IMG/VR virus record: IMGVR_UViG_3300025818_000070
Coordinates: 1-36,398 of that record
Strand: one strand, 5' to 3'
DNA length: 36,398 nucleotides
DNA from: a virus
Shown here piece by piece: positions 1-6,338 of this stretch (its first letter is position 1; the number at the start of each line of letters is the position of its first letter). Made by a program: the position numbers and the translations under genes. Below the pieces are notes generated by a model. That model was not told where the DNA came from, did not search any database, and worked only from the letters and a program-made list of their open reading frames with translations.

Positions 1-54
1 CAAACGTCTCGCAACCCATCGGACTATGCTGCTGCGTAGGAACTTGAATTTCAT
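1..54 (-). CDS. Partial hypothetical protein, N-terminus only
   Basis: The gene runs off the left edge, so only the first 18 codons are visible (MKFKFLRSSIVRWVARRL). The ATG at 54-52 is preceded on the minus strand by AAAAGGAG, a strong ribosome-binding site about nine bases upstream. The peptide is basic with hydrophobic residues. No family can be assigned. It follows the 115-residue gene at 116-463 in the same direction, with a hairpin element between them. Confidence 0.55.
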   Translation of the reverse strand, partial: MKFKFLRSSIVRWVARRL

Positions 55-80
55 ACGTCACACTCCTTTTGTTCAAGTAG

Positions 81-147
81 GTCGGTTGGTGCGAAGCGCC
101 AAAGGCGCGTAGCCACTACCTCCCCTCTCCGGCGGGGGAAGGGACGG
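81..147. repeat. Two-hairpin boundary element (copy 1)
   Basis: A GC-rich element between two minus-strand genes. The first hairpin is GCGCC-AAA-GGCGC (96-108). It is followed by a purine/pyrimidine mirror stretch (CCCCTCTCC..GGGGGAAGGG) that forms a second hairpin. On the minus strand it reads TGGCT..CTTCGCACCAACCGACC, closely matching 9612-9645. It also supplies the C-terminal tail VPSPAGEGR of the gene at 116-463. Confidence 0.6.
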
Positions 148-463
148 CATCAGACATGTCGATCTCGACGGCTGGGCCTTCCAGCGCGGCGCGTATGGCG
201 CACGAAATCGCATATTCGATCTGGAAATCAGGCACCTGGAAGACGCCGTTATCAAAGGCTCCAGAATCTGAGGCCGCGCGGATCATGTCGTCTGTAGGCG
301 GCCACATGGCCTCAATAGCCGCTCGGGCGCCGTGTCGCCACACGTCGCGAGTTTCTTCCGCTTCGTCCATCCATTTGACGAGCCTTGGGCGATCCGCTGC
401 GCGCACGCTGGCGGCATTCCAAAGCGCTTCGGCCACGCGCTCCACCATCTCACTCTCAGCCAT
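116..463 (-). CDS. Conserved phage hypothetical protein, 115 aa
   Basis: The sequence begins MAESEMVERVAEALWNA and contains WKM-type aromatic and alanine-rich helices. This layout is common in small proteins of alphaproteobacterial phages that open with a (M)VERVAxALW motif. The start is fixed by AAGGAGG about nine bases upstream, and it overlaps the stop of the HNH gene by eight bases, so translation is probably coupled. The last nine residues (VPSPAGEGR) are encoded by the boundary hairpin element and are unlikely to be part of the fold. Function unknown. Confidence 0.65.
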   Translation of the reverse strand: MAESEMVERVAEALWNAASVRAADRPRLVKWMDEAEETRDVWRHGARAAIEAMWPPTDDMIRAASDSGAFDNGVFQVPDFQIEYAISCAIRAALEGPAVEIDMSDAVPSPAGEGR

Positions 464-1046
464 GGTCAGGTTCCTCCTTGCGCGGCTGTGCCGGATATTG
501 TGCCGGGCCTCGGTAGTTGAGTAATCCCGAGTGATTTTGTCGGCCTTTCTGCATCATGTCGTGCATGTTGTCATACTGGGTGCCAAGATCGAGGTGTTCG
601 ATCCGCAGGCATCGGCGGTTGTCGCACTTGTGCATGATGATGCCGCGCTCGGGGATATGCCCGTGGTGGTGCATCCATTGCAGGCGGTGGGCAAGAAACA
701 AGACTTTCCGGCCATCTATGCCCAGCAGCAGGACGCCATATCCCTTGCCGTTCGTCGAGCCCGTCCATTCATGGCAGCCGCTCGGGGACACGGCAAAGCG
801 GGATAGAAGAGCCTCGATAGACTTTACCGGCTTGGCTGGGCGCTGTGCCGGGTCTTGTGCCCGCGCCAATCCCAAATCTTCTCGCGAAAATCGTTGCCCG
901 CGCGGCGTGATTGACGCGGTTTCATTAGGCTTTTGCGGCCTGTCGAACGGATTTACGGTCTCGGCGCGTGGGTTTGCTAAACCGTTATACGGGGATAACT
1001 CGTATCGAGGGTTCGAATCCCTTCCCCTCCGCCATTCCTTTGGCAT
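456..1046 (-). CDS. HNH endonuclease whose reading frame spans attP
   Basis: The body (about residues 79-185) matches HNH endonucleases of the HNH_3 type. It has a Ser-Gly-Cys-His-Glu-Trp-Thr entry motif, a HRLQW segment, and a KCDNRRCLRIEHLDLGT core with the His/Asn residues that bind metal and DNA. The start is uncertain. The ATG at 1046 has a near-perfect GGAGGT nine bases upstream, but residues 5-30 are then antisense translation of the tRNA-derived attP core. Alternatively translation begins at a TTG near 875 or 869. The gene lies downstream of the integrase and is coupled to the gene at 116-463. If the 1046 start is used, integration would separate the ribosome-binding site from the coding body. 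Confidence 0.7.
   Translation of the reverse strand: MPKEWRRGRDSNPRYELSPYNGLANPRAETVNPFDRPQKPNETASITPRGQRFSREDLGLARAQDPAQRPAKPVKSIEALLSRFAVSPSGCHEWTGSTNGKGYGVLLLGIDGRKVLFLAHRLQWMHHHGHIPERGIIMHKCDNRRCLRIEHLDLGTQYDNMHDMMQKGRQNHSGLLNYRGPAQYPAQPRKEEPDHG
486..504 (+). promoter_or_regulatory. Candidate integrase arm-type site 1
   Basis: Direct repeat CTGTGCCGGATATTGTGCC, one of three near-identical 19-mers around attP (others at 843 and 1098). Two TGTGCC half-sites lie 10 bp apart, about one helical turn. Its role as an arm site is inferred from position and repetition. Confidence 0.45.
843..861 (+). promoter_or_regulatory. Candidate integrase arm-type site 2
   Basis: CTGTGCCGGGTCTTGTGCC, two to three mismatches from the copies at 486 and 1098, in the same orientation. 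It lies about 110 bp left of the attP core. Confidence 0.45.
971..1034 (+). other. attP: attP core: 3' half of tRNA-Ser(GCU)
   Basis: The sequence contains TTTGCTAAA (GCU anticodon loop context), a long variable arm (TACG..CGTA), the T-arm GGTTCGAATCC and an acceptor strand ending CCCCTCCGCCA. This matches the 3' half of a class II serine tRNA. The 5' half is absent: there is no GGAGGGG partner strand around position 945, and pairing at the base of the anticodon stem fails. This is what a phage attachment site that restores the host tRNA on integration looks like. It lies 57 bp from the integrase stop codon. Only one copy occurs in the window. Confidence 0.8.
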
Positions 1047-1075
1047 AAGCGTTTTACCTCCGTGGTAGGGCGCTT
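1047..1075 (-). promoter_or_regulatory. Hairpin between int and attP covering a ribosome-binding site
   Basis: AAGCG (1047-1051) pairs with CGCTT (1071-1075), and TACC (1055-1058) pairs with GGTA (1064-1067). In leftward RNA the GGAGGT ahead of the HNH start falls in this hairpin. The hairpin follows the integrase stop, so it could also act as a weak terminator or RNase processing site. No long U-run follows. Confidence 0.4.
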
Positions 1076-1091
1076 ATTCTATCAGAAACCG

Positions 1092-2117
1092 TTACGACTG
1101 TGCCGGATTTTGTGCCGACCCCATGGCCGCGCGGCGCTCATCCGGGGTCAGATAGTCGAGGTAAATCTCCGTCGTCTTGATCGACCCGTGCCCAAGGATG
1201 CGCTGCAGATCGTAGATGTTCCCGCCGCGCGTCAGGTAGGTAACGGCGAACAGGTGCCGCAGGTCATGAAACTTGAACTTGACGCCATTTTTGGCCCGCC
1301 ATGCGGCGTACCGGCTGGGGAAGTTCTTTAGCTCCTTGTCCTTCTTGTGCCCGAACACGAGGCTTTCTCCCCGCGTCATGGCCGCTTCCAGGATCGGCAC
1401 GGCATCGGCCAGCAGGGGGCCTGTGAGGGGCACCACACGCAGGCGGCGGCCCTTGGTCTTGCTCAGGGTCACGGCGCGGCGGGCAAGGTCCACGCGGCGC
1501 TTTTCCAGGCTCAGTATCTCGCCCTCGCGCATGCCGGACTTGCTGGCAAAGTCCATGATCTGGCCCCAAAGCGGGGTGGGTGCCTTGGCAATGGCGGCGG
1601 CGACTTCCTCCCACGATGGCAGGTCGATCGGGTCGCGCTTCTCCCGGTTCATAGAGCGGTCGTAATCTTTGGCCGGATTGTGCAGGTTCGCGCCTTCGCC
1701 CAGCCCAGCCGCCATGACGCGCGAGATTGCCGTCAGGTCCCGATTAATGGTTGCGTTGCTGGCGCCTTCCTTGCGGCGCGCGGCAATGAGGGCGGTGATC
1801 TGGCGCGGCCCGATTTCGTCTAGGTGGTATGGCGTGAGGTGTGGCTCGACCATCCGGAAGCTGACGCGGTAGCGCTTGGCGGTGCTGTCAGTGACGGCGG
1901 CGGGCATCACATTGCCTGCGTAGTGGATGACGGCCTCTTTCCACGTCATCCGCTGGGCGCCGTAGAACTTGGCGCGGCCGGCGTCCTCGCGAAACTTCTC
2001 GATCCGCTTTAGCGCTTCTGTCCGGTTGCTTGTCTGTAGGCTTCCTCGGTATTCCTTCCCGGCAACCTGAACACGAGCCCAGTAGATTTTGCCGCGCTTG
2101 TAGAGGTTTCCCGCCAT
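1092..2117 (-). CDS. int: Tyrosine-family phage integrase
   Basis: This 341-residue site-specific recombinase inserts the phage into the tRNA-Ser gene. The N-terminal arm/core-binding region (about 1-160) is followed by a catalytic domain with the full set of residues: Arg197 (GMREGE), Lys in SKTKGRR (220-222), His284-x-x-Arg287 (HDLRH), His310 (LGHGSIKTTE) and the nucleophile Tyr319. The length is normal for the family. GGGAGAA precedes the ATG. Its first 109 bases overlap the excisionase-like gene in another frame. The last codons form a candidate arm-type site (1098-1116), so the gene end doubles as att DNA. It lies directly beside attP, as expected. Confidence 0.95.
   Translation of the reverse strand: MAGNLYKRGKIYWARVQVAGKEYRGSLQTSNRTEALKRIEKFREDAGRAKFYGAQRMTWKEAVIHYAGNVMPAAVTDSTAKRYRVSFRMVEPHLTPYHLDEIGPRQITALIAARRKEGASNATINRDLTAISRVMAAGLGEGANLHNPAKDYDRSMNREKRDPIDLPSWEEVAAAIAKAPTPLWGQIMDFASKSGMREGEILSLEKRRVDLARRAVTLSKTKGRRLRVVPLTGPLLADAVPILEAAMTRGESLVFGHKKDKELKNFPSRYAAWRAKNGVKFKFHDLRHLFAVTYLTRGGNIYDLQRILGHGSIKTTEIYLDYLTPDERRAAMGSAQNPAQS
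1098..1116 (+). promoter_or_regulatory. Candidate integrase arm-type site 3
   Basis: CTGTGCCGGATTTTGTGCC within the end of int, on the opposite side of the attP core from the other two copies and in the same orientation. Confidence 0.45.
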
Positions 2118-2293
2118 TTGTTCTCCCTCGCGCTGATCCAGCGCTTCACCACGTCTTCCCGATAGGTCCAGAGTTTGCCGAGCTGGGCCGCGCTCGGGAT
2201 CGTGCCATTGGCCGATAGGGCCTGCACCTGGCGCCGCGACAGGCCCGTGATTTCGCAGATGCGATCAACCCGGACTCGCTCACTCATCTGCAT
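2009..2293 (-). CDS. Excisionase-like helix-turn-helix protein
   Basis: Residues 5-52 form a MerR/AlpA-type winged HTH. The recognition-helix motif ITGLSRRQVQAL is followed by the wing segment IPSAAQLGKLWTYREDVVKRWI, typical of HTH_17 and phage excisionases. The C-terminal part (about 36 residues) overlaps the start of int in another frame, giving tight translational coupling. Position and fold suggest a recombination directionality factor or an int regulator, but the activity is inferred. It is followed upstream by a 131-bp gap holding a boundary hairpin. Confidence 0.75.
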   Translation of the reverse strand: MQMSERVRVDRICEITGLSRRQVQALSANGTIPSAAQLGKLWTYREDVVKRWISARENKWRETSTSAAKSTGLVFRLPGRNTEEAYRQATGQKR

Positions 2294-2366
2294 TCTCCGT
2301 CATAGAGGGGGTGGGGGAGGCGATCTTTTCACGCTCTGTCATTAGACTGTTCCTTTTGGATGAGAT

Positions 2367-2405
2367 GAGCTGGCTCCGCCGAAGACGGCTCCGCACCCAT
2401 CACGA
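2367..2405 (+). repeat. Boundary hairpin element (copy 2)
   Basis: GCTGGCTCCGCCGAAGACGG followed by CTCCGCACCCATCACGAG. The hairpin is GCCG-AAGA-CGGC (2378-2389). It matches the minus-strand element at 3027-3064 over most of its length, but lies in the opposite orientation to the surrounding genes. It fills the intergenic gap 2294-2424. Confidence 0.55.
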
Positions 2406-2424
2406 GTACAGAGCCAGTCGTGCG

Positions 2425-2991
2425 TCAGGCCGCAACAGCCATAGTCTTCGCGTCAGCCTTGATGCGCGCGATCACGTCGTTGGACAGCGTGACAGGAAGA
2501 GACCTCCCGACACGCGGGCGGAGTTCTGCCGCCATGGGCCAGACGGTTTCGATCTGTTCCAGATTGGTCGATGCCCAAATCAAGGACCTGTAATCTTCAA
2601 GCTTCGTGTCGCGCGCCTTGTCCAAGGCGGCTTTGGCGGACAGGCACACAGAGACAGCCTCCGATGTTTCCTTGTCGGCTTCGTGAATCTGGTTCCACGG
2701 GCGACTGGCTGGGCCAAGCGGTCCTTCTTTTTCGCCACGGAACTCAAATTGCACTATGCCGCCAGCGGTCAGCTTAAGGCGCAGGCTGGAAACGGGTTCC
2801 GTCTGCGTGTACTTAGCGAGCACCTTCATGTCACGCTCGGGCCACTTGGCAAGCGCCATCGCCTTCACGAGTTTCGCTGCCTTCGCATATGCCGACTTGT
2901 CGGCCGCCTCCTCTACCGGGCAACGCACGCGCTCTTTGGCGAGGCGAAAGAGAAAATTGCGGTGGTCTTCGTTCATCCTGATATTAGCCAT
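2425..2991 (-). CDS. Phage protein, possible Nmad5-like
   Basis: The product is 188 residues. The N-terminal half is helical and rich in Lys/Ala (AKAAKLVKAMALAKWPERD) and is followed by a central beta-rich stretch (SLRLKLTAGGIVQFEF). The layout recalls the putative nucleotide-modification-associated Nmad5 family found in phage early operons, but no catalytic residues can be named, so this is weak. CAGGAGACAGC precedes the ATG. A composite boundary element lies upstream (3027-3098). Confidence 0.5.
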   Translation of the reverse strand: MANIRMNEDHRNFLFRLAKERVRCPVEEAADKSAYAKAAKLVKAMALAKWPERDMKVLAKYTQTEPVSSLRLKLTAGGIVQFEFRGEKEGPLGPASRPWNQIHEADKETSEAVSVCLSAKAALDKARDTKLEDYRSLIWASTNLEQIETVWPMAAELRPRVGRSLPVTLSNDVIARIKADAKTMAVAA

Positions 2992-3026
2992 TGCTGTCTC
3001 CTGTTGATCGTACTGTTGATGAAATG

Positions 3027-3098
3027 CGAGATGGGAGCGGAGCGGCTTTAGCCGCGAGCCAGCCCCTATTCCCCCTGGGAGAGGGGATGGCGGGGGAG
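3027..3098. repeat. Two-hairpin boundary element (copy 3)
   Basis: The first hairpin is GCGGC-TTTA-GCCGC (3042-3055). The minus strand reads GGCTGGCTCGCGG and then CCGCTCCGCTCCCATCTCG, as at 2367-2405. The adjoining second part (CCCCCTGGGAGAGGGGATGG) forms another hairpin, as at 111-147 and 15690-15718. It fills the gap between the gene ending at 3100 and the one starting at 2991. Confidence 0.6.
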
Positions 3099-3099
3099 G

Positions 3100-3426
3100 T
3101 CATAGCTTCCTCCTCCACACAGCTTGAAACTCCATCAGGACGCGCTTCACTAGCAGTCGATTGGCGTCGGCTATGTCGCTGAACACGCCGATGATCGCGT
3201 CGTCATTGTCGTCGAAGGCCTCCCGCTCGTCGTAGACGTAATAATTGCTTCCCAAGCGTTCGATCCGCATGGCCGAATATGCGAGCGCCACAGGGCGCAG
3301 CACGTCGTCGGGCATGTCGGTCAAAACCGCTCGCGCGTCCCGAAGAAGGGCGTGCAGGCGCTCCCCCTGCGGCCACTCCAGCCGTTCAAATAGTGTGCGC
3401 TTGGTAGCGGTTGCGTCGTCGCTCAT
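3100..3426 (-). CDS. Hypothetical phage protein, 108 aa
   Basis: The product starts MSDDATATKRTLFERLEWPQ. It is acidic in the middle (YDEREAFDDNDDA) with a basic C-terminus (FQAVWRRKL). The ATG at 3426 overlaps the stop of the upstream HNH gene as ATGA, which fixes the start; the frame is open further upstream, but that part reads as shadow of the HNH gene. No family recognised. Confidence 0.65.
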   Translation of the reverse strand: MSDDATATKRTLFERLEWPQGERLHALLRDARAVLTDMPDDVLRPVALAYSAMRIERLGSNYYVYDEREAFDDNDDAIIGVFSDIADANRLLVKRVLMEFQAVWRRKL

Positions 3427-3755
3427 GTCTCTATCCTTCTGGTCCAGTAGTTGTAACCCGGAGGCGGTTTCCTGAAGCCGCTGGGCTTCTTGATGCCGAG
3501 GTGTTTGCGGGATTGCCGCTTGGCCTTGGCAATGCGGGGAGCGTCTTCGGTGGCCGTGTGGACCCTGTGACAGGCGCGGTGGGCGACCTTGAGGTTGTCG
3601 CCTCCATCCTCGCCCAGCAGGGCCAAGGGCCGGTCGTGGCTCACGTCCCAAGGCTCCCCAACGCGGACTTTGCGCTCACAGAGGTGGCAGACGCCGCCGT
3701 TGGCGAGGAAGATCCGCTCGCGCTGCATATCCGAGATTTTGCGGCGGGCGGTCAT
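3423..3755 (-). CDS. HNH endonuclease
   Basis: A 110-residue HNH nuclease. CHLC (residues 23-26) is the first half of a structural zinc site. The core reads DVSHDRPLALLGEDGGDN-LKVAHRACHRVH, with the catalytic His, the metal-binding Asn and the final His. The C-terminus is basic (KAKRQSRKHLGIKKP), suited to DNA binding. It is coupled to both neighbours by ATGA overlaps. Such small HNH proteins occur in phage early operons as nicking or recombination nucleases. The substrate is not known. Confidence 0.85.
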   Translation of the reverse strand: MTARRKISDMQRERIFLANGGVCHLCERKVRVGEPWDVSHDRPLALLGEDGGDNLKVAHRACHRVHTATEDAPRIAKAKRQSRKHLGIKKPSGFRKPPPGYNYWTRRIET

Positions 3756-4096
3756 CGCATGCTCATTGCCGCACGTTCGGTGCTGGCGTTCGTGCGCAGC
3801 AGTTCGATCCGGGTGCGCTTCAGGTCGTACTGAACGCGGGCACGATCGGCGGCGCGTCCGGCCTTGACCATGCTGTCCAGATGCTCCCGGTACGACGGCT
3901 CTGCCAAGGCCATCATCTCAGCCTTGTTGTAGGGCATGCCGTCGCCTAGGTGGCTCTTCGTGCCCACGGCCAGAACTGACTTGCGGGTCTGCTCCAGCGC
4001 TTCATAGGCGGCCTTTGCGTCGGCCCATGCAAGGCCCGCTTCCTCTGCCTCGTGGCAGAGGCGGTCTACGTCGATGAAGGGCGTGTTGCGGGTCAT
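3752..4096 (-). CDS. Hypothetical phage protein, helical, 114 aa
   Basis: The product is almost entirely helical with alanine-, leucine- and arginine-rich segments (AWADAKAAYEALEQTRKSV; KAGRAADRARVQYDLKRT). A coiled coil is likely. ATGA overlaps join it to the genes on both sides, placing it between the annealing protein and the HNH nuclease, so it may belong to a recombination module. No family recognised. Confidence 0.6.
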   Translation of the reverse strand: MTRNTPFIDVDRLCHEAEEAGLAWADAKAAYEALEQTRKSVLAVGTKSHLGDGMPYNKAEMMALAEPSYREHLDSMVKAGRAADRARVQYDLKRTRIELLRTNASTERAAMSMR

Positions 4097-4860
4097 GCTG
4101 CAATCGCCGGAAGGGCGTCGCGCTTGGCCTCGACGGCGGCGTAGACGGCCTCGTATGCATCATCCGGAAGCTTTTCCTTCAACTCGTCCCGGTTCTCGGT
4201 CCACCACGTCTTGAGCTGGAGACGGTCGTTGCACAGGCCAATGGCCATCCGCGCGCCGCTCTCCAGGGTGGCAACGGCCTTGCGGTCCTTCTGTACTTGA
4301 TAGGTGGAGCGGGTTTCCGTGGTCAGACCATCCGCGCGGGCCTCGTCGGCAAACTCCTCCGGCGAGCGCATGCTGCCAGCCGGGCGCTTAAAGCTCTCCG
4401 GGTCGTGATCGTAGGCGCCCTGCATTTCTTCGGCCGGCGTGGTTCCAAGGCTCTTGTCGATCAGGATCACCACATGGGCAAAAGCCGACCGGCAGGCGCG
4501 GGAGATGGCGCGGGTCTGCGCCATGGCGCGGCGGGCGAACATCGGGCGCTTGGCCCACATCTGTTCGTCGTCGCCAAGGAACCCTTCGGCCGTGGCGATG
4601 ACGCCACCGTCCGACATGCGCCGGATTTCCCCAATGGCCCGGATACCGCCCTCGACCAACTCCACATCGCGGGAGGAGGCAACGCAGCCATGGGCAACGG
4701 CGATGGCCTGCCAGCCTTCCACAGTCACGTAGCGCTTGCCTTGGATCTTGGTTGCGGTCGCCTTCACGATGTCGCCGCAGAGCGTGGCGGCGTCGGTTGA
4801 CGTGCGGTAGGTTTCGACGCCCGAGCGGGTATCAATGGGAACGAGGTCGGTGACGCTCAT
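4093..4860 (-). CDS. Probable phage single-strand annealing protein (Rad52/ERF-like group)
   Basis: The product is 255 residues, starting MSVTDLVPIDTRSGVETYRT. A compact domain contains IQGKRYVTVEGWQAIA (about 44-60) and, near residue 125, the motif MFARRAMAQTRAISRACR, which ends in a SxAFAHV segment. This GW...AxTRAxSxAxR pattern is typical of phage proteins described as Rad52- or ERF-like annealing proteins. That assignment comes from remembered family resemblance, not a profile search. The acidic C-terminus could bind partner proteins. The start at 4860 overlaps the upstream gene as ATGA. The setting beside HNH nucleases in the leftward early operon fits recombination. Confidence 0.55.
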   Translation of the reverse strand: MSVTDLVPIDTRSGVETYRTSTDAATLCGDIVKATATKIQGKRYVTVEGWQAIAVAHGCVASSRDVELVEGGIRAIGEIRRMSDGGVIATAEGFLGDDEQMWAKRPMFARRAMAQTRAISRACRSAFAHVVILIDKSLGTTPAEEMQGAYDHDPESFKRPAGSMRSPEEFADEARADGLTTETRSTYQVQKDRKAVATLESGARMAIGLCNDRLQLKTWWTENRDELKEKLPDDAYEAVYAAVEAKRDALPAIAA

Positions 4861-5045
4861 GCTGCCTCCTGCAGGTTGACGGGGCGGTCCTTCGTGACGG
4901 CCGGGCCGTCCACATCGGCGGCAACGCGCTTCAGCCACGCGGGCCACTCGCGATCACGCAGGATGTATTCCAGAGTGGCGTAGGCCTCGGCCTCGTTGTG
5001 CTGGGCCTGCCGGGCTGCGGCTGCGATCTTTTCTGCAAGAGTCAT
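4857..5045 (-). CDS. Small hypothetical protein, 62 aa
   Basis: Reads MTLAEKIAAAARQAQHNEAE and ends PAVTKDRPVNLQEAA. GGAGAG sits about eight bases before the ATG at 5045, and the stop overlaps the next start as ATGA. Helical, unknown function; possibly a partner of the annealing protein it is coupled to. Confidence 0.65.
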   Translation of the reverse strand: MTLAEKIAAAARQAQHNEAEAYATLEYILRDREWPAWLKRVAADVDGPAVTKDRPVNLQEAA

Positions 5046-5047
5046 GT

Positions 5048-5149
5048 TCACTCTCCGATCAGTGCTGAGAAAAAGAATTGAAGAACGACGGGAATGACGA
5101 AGGTGTAGAAGCCAAATCCCGCTAGCTCCTTGAAGGCTTCGAGGATCAT
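5048..5149 (-). CDS. Very small membrane protein, 33 aa
   Basis: MILEAFKELAGFGFYTFVIP followed by VVLQFFFSALIGE. A single hydrophobic helix spans about residues 11-30. The ATG overlaps the stop of the zinc-ribbon gene as ATGA, and its last codons contain the ribosome-binding site of the next gene. Coupled spacing on both sides argues that it is real. Confidence 0.55.
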   Translation of the reverse strand: MILEAFKELAGFGFYTFVIPVVLQFFFSALIGE

Positions 5150-5298
5150 TTGACTGGCTCGCTTTCGGCCTCGGATTCGTCCACGCACTCGGCACAAAGA
5201 AGCTGATGCGCTGGGTAATACTTGGACGCGGGCGCTTCCTCGCAGCCGTCGTCGCTGTCGCTCAGGCGCTGGCACTCAGCGCAGAAGAACATGCCCAT
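5146..5298 (-). CDS. Small zinc-ribbon protein, paralogue 1 (50 aa)
   Basis: The product starts MGMFFCAECQRLSDSDDGC and includes EEAPASKYYPAHQLLCAEC. CxxC at residues 6-9 and a second CxxC near residue 38, plus Cys19, suggest a one-zinc ribbon. TGATG overlaps the upstream gene's stop, and the stop overlaps the next ATG. A paralogue on the other strand (15102-15281) shares a block of about 40 identical bases, so the gene was duplicated or acquired twice. Function unknown. Confidence 0.75.
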   Translation of the reverse strand: MGMFFCAECQRLSDSDDGCEEAPASKYYPAHQLLCAECVDESEAESEPVK

Positions 5299-5471
5299 CA
5301 CGCCACCTTCGCCAAGAAGGCATCGAGGTCGGAGAGGGCTTTATGTGCGATGTCCATGCGGCGCTGAAACTCAACGGTCAGCATCTGATCGCCTCGGGCC
5401 AGGAATGGCGCGGCGCACTGCTCCAGCGTCTCTCTCATCCCTTGAAGGATCTCAATTTCGCGGTCGCTCAC
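5298..5471 (-). CDS. Small helical hypothetical protein, 57 aa
   Basis: A GTG start at 5471 overlaps the upstream stop (GTGA). The sequence begins MSDREIEILQGMRETLEQC and ends SDLDAFLAKVA; it is mostly amphipathic helix. The frame is open upstream, but that part is arginine-rich shadow. The TGATG overlap with the zinc-ribbon gene supports coupling. Function unknown. Confidence 0.6.
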   Translation of the reverse strand: MSDREIEILQGMRETLEQCAAPFLARGDQMLTVEFQRRMDIAHKALSDLDAFLAKVA

Positions 5472-5761
5472 GCCTGCCTCCCTTCGCGGATCATGGCCGC
5501 AACCTTCCGCAGCGGAAGTTCGCCGATGACGCGGCCGTCGCCGAACGCGGTGATCGTGCCGGCGGTGCCGTCGCGCTCGCCGCTCTCGATCTCGCCGTAG
5601 AAGTCGACCGCCTCGTTCACGTCGAAGAACGTCTCGGCGCTCCACAAGGTCTTTTGCAGCAGGCGGCTCCAGTGGCCGACCATCACCACCCAGGTATCGG
5701 CGCGGCGCATCCGGATCTCGTCGTCCGTCGGTGCCGGGCGTGTGTCGAGCAGCGTGTCCAT
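5468..5761 (-). CDS. Hypothetical phage protein, 97 aa
   Basis: The product starts MDTLLDTRPAPTDDEIRMRR. A mixed alpha/beta protein with an aromatic-rich centre (ETFFDVNEAVDFYGEIESGE). It sits in the leftward early operon. No family recognised. Confidence 0.65.
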   Translation of the reverse strand: MDTLLDTRPAPTDDEIRMRRADTWVVMVGHWSRLLQKTLWSAETFFDVNEAVDFYGEIESGERDGTAGTITAFGDGRVIGELPLRKVAAMIREGRQA

Positions 5762-5763
5762 TG

Positions 5764-6087
5764 CTAGGCCCTCACCTTCGGGTGGATGCCGAGCAGCGCG
5801 CTCGCCCGGCGGCAGTCGCCCAGCGTGACGGTGACGTGCCGGGTCTGCTCGTTGTCGAGGTCGCTGTCGCCAATCGGATCGGCCGCGTCGGCGTAGGCGG
5901 TCGCAAACACGGTCAGTAACCGCAGCAATTCCGGCGCCTTTGCGATCAATTCAGCGCGGGCCGCCAAAGCCTCATAGTCGTTGTCGTAGTCGCCCTCGAC
6001 CTCGGCCACCTCAACACGATCGCGGTCGATGACCAGAATCTCGTCGGTGGGGTGAACGCGCCACGGTCCCTTGATGTGGTCGGTCAT
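5764..6087 (-). CDS. Phage protein with GPW...AxLIAxAPELL signature, 107 aa
   Basis: The ATG at 6087 overlaps the upstream stop as TGATG. The N-terminal MTDHIKGPWRVHPTDEILVI and the later AARAELIAKAPELLRLL match a very widespread phage early-protein pattern (GPW followed by a NARLIAAAPELLxAL helix). The function of the family is not known. Confidence 0.75.
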   Translation of the reverse strand: MTDHIKGPWRVHPTDEILVIDRDRVEVAEVEGDYDNDYEALAARAELIAKAPELLRLLTVFATAYADAADPIGDSDLDNEQTRHVTVTLGDCRRASALLGIHPKVRA

Positions 6088-6302
6088 CACGCGGTCTCCG
6101 ACATGAGGCCCAGATCGGCGGCTGACACCACTCGGGGCATCTTGTCGGCCTGCGCGATCAGCATGCCGGCCAGCCTGCGCGCGTCGGCCTCGCTGAAGTC
6201 CATCGACAGGTGCATCTCCGTCCCAGCCGGCCAGAACGACAGATGCACGGCGCCCTTGTATTCGGACACGTAGAACTTCGGCGCGATCTTGGTGGGTTCC
6301 AT
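6087..6302 (-). CDS. First gene of the leftward operon, 71 aa
   Basis: The product starts MEPTKIAPKFYVSEYKGAVH. Mostly beta in the first half, then a helix (FSEADARRLAGMLIAQADKM). AGAGGAGATGAGAG precedes the ATG, and the PL promoter lies 30-60 bases upstream, so this is the first product made from PL. Function unknown. Confidence 0.7.
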   Translation of the reverse strand: MEPTKIAPKFYVSEYKGAVHLSFWPAGTEMHLSMDFSEADARRLAGMLIAQADKMPRVVSAADLGLMSETA

Positions 6303-6338
6303 CTCTCATCTCCTCTGGGCGGTGCGCCCGTGAGGAGG

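Noticed and set aside
945-1034. Complete tRNA-Ser gene
   Set aside because: Only the 3' half fits. The 5' acceptor strand and D-arm are absent and the anticodon stem is mismatched at its base, so it is called an attP core.
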